Assembly (NCBI GenBank): GCA_020718125.1
Contig: DYDC01000080.1
Span: 1-9,686, forward strand
Source of the DNA: Methylacidiphilum sp.
GTDB lineage: Bacteria > Verrucomicrobiota > Verrucomicrobiia > CAIQCK01
DNA length: 9,686 nt
Direction: 5' to 3'
Positions 1-4,190 of the stretch are shown piece after piece (position 1 is the stretch's first letter; each line of letters begins with the position of its first letter). Made by a program: the position numbers and the translations under genes. Below the pieces are notes generated by a model. That model was given only the letters and a program-made list of their open reading frames with translations, searched no databases and was not told the origin of the DNA.

Positions 1-1
1 G

Positions 2-289
2 CACGCCTCTTCAAAACCGCCCACCGCCACCGTCGTCAGCAGCATCCACTCCAGCGGCTCCACGCCCGCCGGCGCGCCTCGCTATTGCGCCAGCACCGCC
101 CACAGCTTCACCGGCGGCGCCCCTCTCATGCTCTCCGGCGGCAACAACACCACCTCCCCAAACCGCACCGCCACCCGCGCCTCCTGCGGCACCCGCCCCG
201 GCCGCCCCGGACGCCCCGGCACCGACACCCTCACCTCGCCCGCCAACGAGAGGCAACGGGGTCAGGTCTCAACATCAGACATTCGGTGA
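2..289 (+). CDS. possible C-terminal part of an unrecognised Ser/Thr/Gly-rich protein, truncated by the window edge
   Basis: An open frame without a start enters from the left edge and stops at 287-289. Its third codon positions are almost all C or G, which favours this frame over the other two plus frames, but all frames here are open and low in complexity. The product is rich in Ser, Thr, Gly and Pro, with a run of short Arg-Pro-Gly repeats near its end; I recognise no family. The last ten or so codons come from the inverted-repeat element that starts at 258, so the natural C-terminus has probably been replaced by the element. Treat this as a weak call. Confidence 0.25.
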   Translation, partial: HASSKPPTATVVSSIHSSGSTPAGAPRYCASTAHSFTGGAPLMLSGGNNTTSPNRTATRASCGTRPGRPGRPGTDTLTSPANERQRGQVSTSDIR

Positions 290-401
290 CTGAATGAACG
301 ACGAAGAGCTTCAACTGCGATGGCGGGGGCGGTCCGCGCACGAGGATGCCGAAGCGACGGTTTCGAGACAATCCACATGTCTGATGTTGAGACCTGACCC
401 C
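258..401. mobile_element. 144-bp inverted-repeat element (RAYT/REP-type MITE) with 25-bp perfect terminal repeats
   Basis: The sequences at 258-282 and 377-401 are perfect reverse complements over 25 bases, with outer ends GGGGTCAGGTC and GACCTGACCCC. About 94 bases lie between them and are not palindromic. From memory, the terminal GACCTGACCCC motif is typical of repeats found near IS200-like REP-associated tyrosine transposases in Verrucomicrobiota and proteobacteria. No transposase is present, so the element is non-autonomous. An open frame runs from 294 through the element into the peptidase fragment on its right. The left neighbour and the right neighbour look like different genes, so the element may mark a deletion junction as well as an insertion. 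No target-site duplication is visible (left flank GGCAAC, right flank GAACGC). Confidence 0.7.
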
Positions 402-635
402 GAACGCAAGGAATGTTTCCAGCGCGCCGTCGCCTCGAAGCGTTACGAGTCGGCGCTCCACTTCAACGGCCAGCGCAAACGCCACTACGCGCTCAACAAC
501 GACCAGGAATACTTCGCCGAGGCCAGCGAGGCGTTCTTCGGCGCGAACGACTTCTACCCCTTCGTCCGCGCCGAACTCAAAGAACATGACCCCGCGCTGT
601 TCGAACTGCTCAAGAAACTCTGGGGCGTGAAGTAA
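402..635 (+). pseudogene. C-terminal fragment of a putative zinc metallopeptidase (anthrax-lethal-factor-like family)
   Basis: The 77 codons from just after the inverted repeat to the TAA at 633-635 read as a convincing protein end. It contains RHYALNN, then QEYFAEASEAFFGANDFYPF, then an Arg-Ala-Glu-Leu-rich helix and a final Lys-Leu-Trp-Gly. I recognise this as the tail of secreted peptidases related to the lethal-factor catalytic domain. In that family the Glu of the EYFAE motif is expected to be the third zinc ligand. The HExxH helix that should precede it is absent: the sequence upstream is the repeat element, and no HExxH can be found to its left. The frame stays open back to an ATG at 294 inside the element, but such a product would lack the active site. 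Family assignment is from recollection of conserved motifs. Confidence 0.6.
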
Positions 636-687
636 GGAGGGCGGGCGCAAAAGACACGGTCACCAAATGAGCGGGACGGTTCCCAGT

Positions 688-826
688 GGGGAGCGCACGC
701 GCCCTCGCGTGCCATGACGGGCGCCCCCGCCCGTCACCGGGCGCTGTCACTGGGCGGTTGAGTCGGTGCAGAACAGCGCCATCGGCGGGGCGCCGATGGC
801 CGCACGCGAGGGCGCGCGCGCTCCCC
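688..826. repeat. 139-bp palindromic interspersed repeat with two internal hairpins
   Basis: The arms 688-712 and 802-826 are reverse complements over 24 of 25 bases. Inside lie two further hairpins: 715-722 with 729-736 (8 bp, loop GCCCCC) and 778-786 with 792-800 (9 bp, loop GGGGC). An imperfect direct repeat, GTCACCGGGCG / GTCACTGGGCG, lies between the hairpins. Folded as RNA or single-stranded DNA this gives a long outer stem carrying two side hairpins. The arm sequence, with its core CGCCCTCGCGTGC, is one I associate with abundant dispersed repeats in verrucomicrobial genomes. It lies immediately upstream of the gene starting at 868 and so could form part of its leader or end transcription coming from the left. 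Confidence 0.65.
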
Positions 827-867
827 TTTCTTGTTTCTCGCGCCAGGACATTCTAACATCCCGGCCC

Positions 868-1368
868 ATGAAGACCCCGCTCTCCTCCTGCTTCGCGGTC
901 TTTACTGCGTCGTTGCTCGCCGCATCCGCCGCCGATGACAAACCCGTGCCACGCGGATTGTCAATCCCGCTGATTGACCTCGACGCGCAGACGCGGCGGC
1001 AGGTCGTCGTGGACCGCGAGGCCGGGCAGTATCCCGGCCACGTCACGACCGTGCTGCTCGAAGACAAGAAGACCATCATCGCGGTCTATCCCAAAGGCCA
1101 CGGGCGGGGCGCGATCGTGATGAAGCGCAGCACCGACGGCGGACCGGGAGGCAAGGGTGGCGGCAAGGGCCGTGGCTGGGGCCGCGGGCGTGGTGGTGGT
1201 GGCGGCGGCTGGCGTTGCGGCTGTGAACTGGTCGGCGGGCAGCAAGGCGAGATGCTTGTTGTGAAGCACACCGACGGGATGACGTTCATCCTCGCGGGCG
1301 ACTTGCCGCAGGATGAGCTTCAGGAGATTGCCGACAGCATCCGCCAAGCGGGAAAATCCGGCTTATGA
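868..1368 (+). CDS. secreted chimeric protein: sialidase N-terminus joined by a Gly/Arg-rich linker to an unrelated C-terminal domain
   Basis: The 166-residue product starts with a clear Sec signal peptide (about residues 1-22, ending in AASA before ADDKP). Residues about 28-90, including IPLIDLDAQTRRQVVVDREA and YPKGHGRGAIVMKRSTDGG, match the start of verrucomicrobial BNR-repeat sialidases. In those, the STDGG is followed by a Trp and some 300 more residues of beta-propeller. Here it is followed by about 25 residues of Gly, Arg and Lys, then a short domain (GEMLVVKHTDGMTFILAGDL, then a helix ELQEIADSIRQ). That domain resembles the end of DUF4367 or anti-sigma-type proteins; this match is weak. 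No sialidase active site can exist. The stop codon overlaps the ATG of the next gene (ATGA at 1365-1368), so the C-terminal half belongs with that gene by context. The ATG at 868 is preferred over an in-frame ATG at 766 because of the signal peptide and because 766 lies inside the repeat. Confidence 0.6.
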   Translation: MKTPLSSCFAVFTASLLAASAADDKPVPRGLSIPLIDLDAQTRRQVVVDREAGQYPGHVTTVLLEDKKTIIAVYPKGHGRGAIVMKRSTDGGPGGKGGGKGRGWGRGRGGGGGGWRCGCELVGGQQGEMLVVKHTDGMTFILAGDLPQDELQEIADSIRQAGKSGL

Positions 1369-1757
1369 AACCGACACTGATGCGGATCGCCAACTGGCTC
1401 CTTTACGTGGGCTTCTGTGCGTTGATTGGAACAGGATGGCTGCTCGAATTCCGTCTTCTTCCCGGCAGCCGCGGGGGACGCGGCTTGGAACTGCTGGGCT
1501 GGGGCCGGCACGACTGGGGCGACCTGCATTTCTGGACCGCCTGCGCCGTGGTCGCCCTTACCATCGCGCATTTGGCCCTGAATTGGGCGTGGGTGCGGAA
1601 GGTGGCCAACGACAACCGCCGCTGGCGGATGCTTGCCGGCTTCGGCGTCGGGCTGGCGCTCATTGCCGCGTTCATCTTCCTGCCCATCACGCGGCGTGAA
1701 AGCGGGGAAGGCGAAGACCATGGTTCGGAACACGGACAACGAACCACCGGCAGGTGA
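1365..1757 (+). CDS. DUF4405-type integral membrane protein, probable b-type cytochrome
   Basis: This is a 130-residue protein with three predicted membrane helices: about 8-28, 54-77 and 88-108. His55 and His69 sit 14 residues apart in the second helix, in the pattern HFW...AHLALNW. This is the DUF4405 signature, and the spacing is what one expects for two axial heme ligands on one helix. His49 lies just before the helix. The C-terminal tail (about 110-130) is charged and includes His119 and His123. Proteins of this family are thought to carry electrons across or within the membrane. The ATG overlaps the upstream stop by four bases, which implies translational coupling. Downstream, 97 bases separate it from the small UGA-containing gene. 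Membrane topology and heme binding are inferred from the sequence. Confidence 0.7.
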   Translation: MKPTLMRIANWLLYVGFCALIGTGWLLEFRLLPGSRGGRGLELLGWGRHDWGDLHFWTACAVVALTIAHLALNWAWVRKVANDNRRWRMLAGFGVGLALIAAFIFLPITRRESGEGEDHGSEHGQRTTGR

Positions 1758-1854
1758 GCCGTTGCAAGTTCGTTTGGAGTCAGGACGGGCCAGACACGCA
1801 GATTGACAGCAGGTCTTTGGAACGGGCAAACTCGTTGCAGAAAGGAACTAGCCC

Positions 1855-2061
1855 ATGTTCGCCGCAAAGATCGTCTCCGTGCTGACGTTTCTCTTTTTCG
1901 GCTGAGCTGCCACTTGCGGAGCGGTCGCTCTGCTCAAAGGGAACTCACCCACCGGTCTGCTCGCCATGCAGGCGCATTACGTGGTCGCCAGCATCGGATT
2001 GCTGCTCAGCTTGGTCACCGCGGTGATGGTCTGCCGACTGAAGCCGCCTCAGCGAAGCTGA
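1855..2061 (+). CDS. 68-codon membrane protein with in-frame UGA at codon 17: candidate selenoprotein, or a nonsense-mutated gene
   Basis: The ATG at 1855 follows a good Shine-Dalgarno sequence (AAAGGAAC, about seven bases upstream). The frame reads MFAAKIVSVLTFLFFG, then TGA at 1903-1905, then AATCGAVALLKG and on to a TGA at 2059-2061. Read through, it gives two membrane helices, about residues 6-27 and 44-60, joined by a loop containing NSPTGLL and MQAH. The UGA falls within helix 1, four residues before Cys21; Cys60 ends helix 2. A SECIS-like hairpin follows the UGA (separate entry). Coding character clearly continues after the UGA: hydrophobic pattern, high GC3, and no further stop until 2059. 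Alternatives: a Trp or Cys codon mutated to TGA, plausible given the broken genes nearby, or a short product starting at an ATG at 1966. Family unknown to me. Confidence 0.5.
1903..1939 (+). promoter_or_regulatory. candidate bacterial SECIS element downstream of the in-frame UGA
   Basis: Bases 1916-1922 (GCGGAGC) pair with 1927-1933 (GCTCTGC) as seven base pairs including one G-U, closing a GGTC tetraloop at 1923-1926. The loop starts 18 bases after the UGA. The E. coli fdhF SECIS, which binds SelB, has the same GGUC apical loop starting about 19 bases after its UGA. Three more pairs (1913-1915 with 1937-1939) can extend the stem past a three-base bulge. The bulged U found in the fdhF upper stem is not present here. 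The structure lies wholly inside the reading frame, as bacterial SECIS elements do. Confidence 0.4.
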
Positions 2062-2089
2062 TCGTGCCCCGAGTCGTTTCTGAATCGCA

Positions 2090-2115
2090 GCAGCCAAAGT
2101 GTATGGCTGCCCTTT
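2090..2115. terminator. terminator-like hairpin between convergent operons
   Basis: GCAGCCA (2090-2096) and TGGCTGC (2104-2110) form a perfect 7-bp stem with a 7-base loop. On the plus strand it is followed by CCTTTC, a weak T tract. It lies between the plus-strand gene ending at 2061 and the minus-strand glutaredoxin gene ending at 2119, so it may stop transcription from the left or from both sides. Confidence 0.5.
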
Positions 2116-2118
2116 CTA

Positions 2119-2385
2119 TCACTCCAAGTAGCCGTGCTTTTTCAGGAACGCTTCCAACTGGCCCGTGTCGAAATCGCCCAGCACCAGCCCGTCCACTTCG
2201 ACGACCGGCACGCAGCCCTGGCCGCTCAGGTCTATCGCGCGCTGCCGCGCGGTGGAGTCGCTGCCGACGTCACAGGTCGTGTATTTCCATGCGCGCTCAT
2301 CGAGCCACACCTTCGCTTCCTGGCACCAGCCGCACATGGGCCGGCTGTAGAGCGTGATTTGTTTCGGCTGCTTGAGGACGTTCAT
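2119..2385 (-). CDS. glutaredoxin-family thiol-disulfide oxidoreductase
   Basis: The 88-residue protein has the compact glutaredoxin/NrdH layout. A first beta strand (ITLYSRP) leads into the active site Cys18-Gly-Trp-Cys21. The expected cis-proline motif is Cys58-Val59-Pro60, where most members have Thr-Val-Pro. A GDFD turn at 70-73 and a final helix (QLEAFLKKHG) follow. A cytosolic dithiol reductant role is expected, with reduced glutathione, thioredoxin reductase or a metal-protein partner unknown. Cys38 and Cys58 are additional cysteines. It is the last gene of the minus-strand operon. Its start overlaps the end of the DGC-family gene by 89 bases in another frame, which is unusual (see that gene). 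A GGAT lies just upstream of the ATG as a weak ribosome site. Confidence 0.85.
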   Translation of the reverse strand: MNVLKQPKQITLYSRPMCGWCQEAKVWLDERAWKYTTCDVGSDSTARQRAIDLSGQGCVPVVEVDGLVLGDFDTGQLEAFLKKHGYLE

Positions 2386-2791
2386 GTGATCCGTTCGGTG
2401 TTACGCTTGCGCGTGCGGTTTTCTGGCCGCCGGCGAGCATCGCGGCAGCCTTCTCGACCACGCGCTGGATGTTCTCTTCTGTCACGGGGCTTTTGCTCTT
2501 GATCAAGCCGATGGCGCTCAGATCGAAATGGGCGAAACGATACAGCTTGGCGTTCTCGAACGTCCGCCGTGAGCACGCCTTCGGGCAGCCGTCCATCAAC
2601 AGCACGCGCGTCGCGTATTCGGCCTTGAATGTGATGTCCGCGTCGCGCGCGCCGATGCCGGCCATGCACGACATGCTGGCGATGCCCTTACGGTCCATCC
2701 GTCGCGCGGCGCGGTCGGTCAACTCGCCCACGTCGGCCGCGCCGCCGCAGACATAGACCGCGCGGGTTTCTTTGGTTTCCTTGATCTCCAT
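2297..2791 (-). CDS. DGC-domain putative zinc-binding protein, with an apparently frameshifted C-terminal tail
   Basis: This 164-residue product carries Cys15 in YVCGGAADVGELTDRAARRM, Cys42 in MSCMAGIGARD, and Cys69 and Cys73 in the family motif MDGCPKACSRRTFEN. These cysteines define the DGC family (named after the Asp-Gly-Cys motif), annotated as putative zinc-binding. Biochemical function is not established. The family usually ends soon after the helix VVEKAAAMLAGG (residues about 111-122). Here about 40 further residues of low-quality sequence overlap the glutaredoxin gene by 89 bases. A neighbouring frame ends at 2382 in an ATGA overlap with the glutaredoxin start, so a one-base slip around 2400-2430 would restore a normal ending at about 134 residues. 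An AAAGG lies about 12 bases before the ATG. Confidence 0.75.
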   Translation of the reverse strand: MEIKETKETRAVYVCGGAADVGELTDRAARRMDRKGIASMSCMAGIGARDADITFKAEYATRVLLMDGCPKACSRRTFENAKLYRFAHFDLSAIGLIKSKSPVTEENIQRVVEKAAAMLAGGQKTARASVTPNGSHERPQAAETNHALQPAHVRLVPGSEGVAR

Positions 2792-2831
2792 ATTGTCGGT
2801 GCCGCCTTTCGTTCACGTTGGATTGGCCTGT

Positions 2832-3209
2832 TTAGTGATGGCAACCGCCTCCGCCATGATGCGTGCAGGCGTTCTCCAGACCAATCTTGGGCAGGCGGCC
2901 TTGGTTGAACTGCGCCACGGCGTCGGCCACCGTCTGCGTGGGTGAGTGATACACGGTGATGCCGGCCCGCTGCAAACCGTTCACCGCGCCCGCGCCGATG
3001 CCGCCGACAATCACCGCGTCCACTTGCCGGCCGGCCAGCGCCCGCAGTGGGCTACAGGCCCCGTGGACGTGGTCCTGATCGCGGTTCGTCAACGGTTCCA
3101 CAGTCATCGTCTCCGAATCCACCAGCACAAACAGTGGCGCGGAGCCGAAATGGCCATACACCACGCTGTTCAGCCCCTCGTTTTCTGCCACAGGAATACA
3201 AACTTTCAT
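2832..3209 (-). CDS. NifX/NifB-like dinitrogenase iron-molybdenum cofactor-binding family protein
   Basis: The 125-residue protein begins MKVCIPVAEN and shows the family's landmarks: YGHFGSAPLFVLVD (residues 18-31), HVHGACSPLRALAGRQVDAV (48-67), VGGIGAGAVNGLQRAGI (68-84), and a tail rich in His and Cys (Cys115, His117, His118, Cys123, His124, His125). The fold is RNase-H-like and binds iron-sulfur or molybdenum-iron clusters in nitrogenase assembly. In organisms without nitrogenase, stand-alone members sit beside DUF134 regulators, as here. The metal-binding tail and the DGC and glutaredoxin neighbours suggest a metal- or sulfur-handling job. No nif gene is in the window. AAAGG about 14 bases upstream, overlapping the end of the preceding gene, is the probable ribosome site. 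Confidence 0.85.
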   Translation of the reverse strand: MKVCIPVAENEGLNSVVYGHFGSAPLFVLVDSETMTVEPLTNRDQDHVHGACSPLRALAGRQVDAVIVGGIGAGAVNGLQRAGITVYHSPTQTVADAVAQFNQGRLPKIGLENACTHHGGGGCHH

Positions 3210-3215
3210 GAGTGT

Positions 3216-3416
3216 CTATTCACCTTTCTCCCGCTTGTCGGCGGGCGCCGACTTGGTTGCACAACGAGCCGTCCCGGTATGTGCTTTTCTGCCGCAACAA
3301 CCGCCGCGCCCCGCCCAGTGTCGCCGCGCGGCGCCGTGGCGATGTCCGCAACCACAAGGGCCTCGCCCCGTTCCTTGCCACGCTTGCGTCAGTCCTGTTC
3401 CATCACCTTTTGACAT
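3216..3416 (-). CDS. small Gly/Cys-rich protein of the NifX/DUF134 neighbourhood (MSKGDGTG start)
   Basis: This is a 66-residue product starting MSKGDGTG, followed by a TGRG repeat-like segment and Cys21, Cys23, Cys40, Cys41 and Cys52. Small proteins beginning M-[PS]-[RK]-GDGTGP with several Gly and Cys residues (DUF5320-like) commonly lie between DUF134 and NifX-like genes. A metal- or cluster-binding role is guessed, not shown. The ATG at 3416 has a strong upstream AAGGAAAAG. The frame is also open upstream, back through the orphaned end of DUF134, so an original DUF134 read-through fusion cannot be excluded. Compared with relatives the second half looks irregular, so partial decay is possible. 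Confidence 0.6.
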   Translation of the reverse strand: MSKGDGTGLTQAWQGTGRGPCGCGHRHGAARRHWAGRGGCCGRKAHTGTARCATKSAPADKREKGE

Positions 3417-3688
3417 GTTCTCTTTTCCTTCGGTTCGATTTGTTTTTGCTTTCACCGCCACGGTTCCGCCTTCCAACCGGAGCGCATTGCCGTGAATCAG
3501 CTCCTCAGCCACCTTTTCCGCGCCGCAGCTTCCTGATAAAGCCCCTCTAGATCGGCCAGCCGCAACGATTCCACCTCGTCGAGCGTGAGCGTCAACTGCT
3601 CCAACTCGATCATAGGAACGCCCCGCGGCTTGAAACAGACCGCTGCAGGCGGATTACCAACGTGTCTCAGGCAACAGGGTCTTGGCAT
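3417..3688 (-). pseudogene. DUF134-family transcriptional regulator, broken by an internal deletion plus frameshift
   Basis: From the ATG at 3688 the frame reads MPRPCCLRHV, FKPRGVPMIELEQLTLTLDE and LRLADLEGLYQEAA, the standard first half of a DUF134 regulator. It then runs into KRWLRS and a stop at 3497. The family's C-terminal segment, KVAEELIHGNALRLEGG, is present immediately after in a different frame (from about 3520 leftward). The stretch that should join them, about 20 residues around ERM-x-VSRQTF that form the DNA-recognition part of the helix-turn-helix, is missing. A repeat-mediated loss plus a one-base slip in the AAAA run near 3523 would explain this. The C-terminal frame has no stop before the next gene's ATG. 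No good ribosome site precedes 3688; an in-frame TTG lies at 3703. The regulator is very probably inactive. Confidence 0.75.
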
Positions 3689-3709
3689 GGATGCGAACTG
3701 CAATTCATG

Positions 3710-3731
3710 GTTATGAGCATGTGTTCATAAC
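3710..3731. promoter_or_regulatory. 22-bp palindromic operator of the DUF134/NifX-like operon
   Basis: The arms GTTATGAGCA (3710-3719) and TGTTCATAAC (3722-3731) are reverse complements at 9 of 10 positions around a TG centre. The palindrome ends 22 bases before the ATG of the DUF134 gene, where an autoregulatory site is expected. TTATGA...TCATAA sites in front of DUF134 genes are something I recall from other genomes, not something tested here. Confidence 0.6.
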
Positions 3732-3744
3732 GATTACCGGTCAA
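3716..3744 (-). promoter_or_regulatory. possible sigma-70-type promoter overlapping the operator
   Basis: On the minus strand TTGACC (3744-3739) is followed, after 17 bases, by CATGCT (3721-3716). The -35 is good and the -10 is weak. The palindromic operator covers the spacer and the -10, which would suit repression. The -35 overlaps the last codons of the GH5 remnant. Confidence 0.3.
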
Positions 3745-4133
3745 GCGTCATTTCCAGGTGGATGACGTAACAACAGGACGCTGTAAGAGAGATGCCGAGG
3801 TCGCGCAGTTCATAGATTGGATGCTGCCCACACTGCATGCCGTCCGAGATGACGAGCCGCTGCGGGTCCTCGGCGCGGATCGCACCGACGATCTTCTGCA
3901 CGGTTGAAGCCCAACTCGCTGATAAGCTCGAAGTCCTCCTCCACGAACGGCTGCCGCTTGGTGACGTAGAACTTCTCCAGCAGATTGAACCCGCGCCAAC
4001 GCGGCAACTTCTTCGCGCTGGCTGGCGGCAACGGCTTCGGCTTCCTGGTCCGCGTCGCTTTCTCGGCGGCGTCGAGGGAAACGGAGACACACAGCACGGA
4101 AGCCGTGACGATGGAAGCAAGCAATCGAATCAT
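3734..4133 (-). pseudogene. GH5-type glycoside hydrolase remnant, N-terminus joined out of frame to a C-terminal piece
   Basis: From the ATG at 4133 come a signal peptide (MIRLLASIVTASVLC, cleavage near SLDAA), a Lys/Pro-rich linker, and the start of a GH5 cellulase-like domain: LPRWRGFNLLEKF through ELISELGFN (about residues 45-77). In intact members a long barrel follows. Here the next bases, near 3907, already encode KIVGAIRAEDPQRLVISDG and YELRDLGIS, which belong near the end of the barrel, and they are in a different frame. Roughly 150-200 residues are missing, including the usual Asn-Glu catalytic motif. The first frame stops at 3810 and the second at 3734. After LGIS the sequence no longer fits GH5 and probably derives from the upstream region of the DUF134 operon. 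No functional enzyme can result. Confidence 0.75.
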
Positions 4134-4190
4134 GCCGCGCTGCATACCCCGGCAACGGCCCGCGATCAACGCTGCTCGCTTCGGGCAACG

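Noticed and set aside
11..256. Minus-strand Gly/Ala-rich open frame at the left edge
   Set aside because: Extreme low complexity, no recognisable signal, and third-position bias favours the plus strand.
1141..1215. Gly-rich stretch as a microsatellite-type tandem repeat
   Set aside because: Units are irregular GGN triplets with interspersed Arg, Lys and Trp codons; it reads better as a low-complexity protein linker.
1855..2061. Genome-wide reassignment of UGA to Trp as an explanation for the in-frame UGA
   Set aside because: Several genes here clearly end in UGA in functional overlaps (1366-1368, 9029-9031, 9202-9204), and Trp is encoded by UGG throughout.
1803..2357. 184-codon plus-strand open frame across the convergent junction
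   Set aside because: It overlaps the UGA-containing gene, the terminator-like hairpin and most of the glutaredoxin gene; the translation is Arg/Ser-rich without features, and its start lacks a ribosome site.
2832..3209. Nitrogen fixation cluster
   Set aside because: The NifX/NifB-like family also occurs widely outside nitrogen fixers; no nifHDK, nifE, nifN or nifB radical-SAM gene is present, and the DUF134 context points elsewhere.
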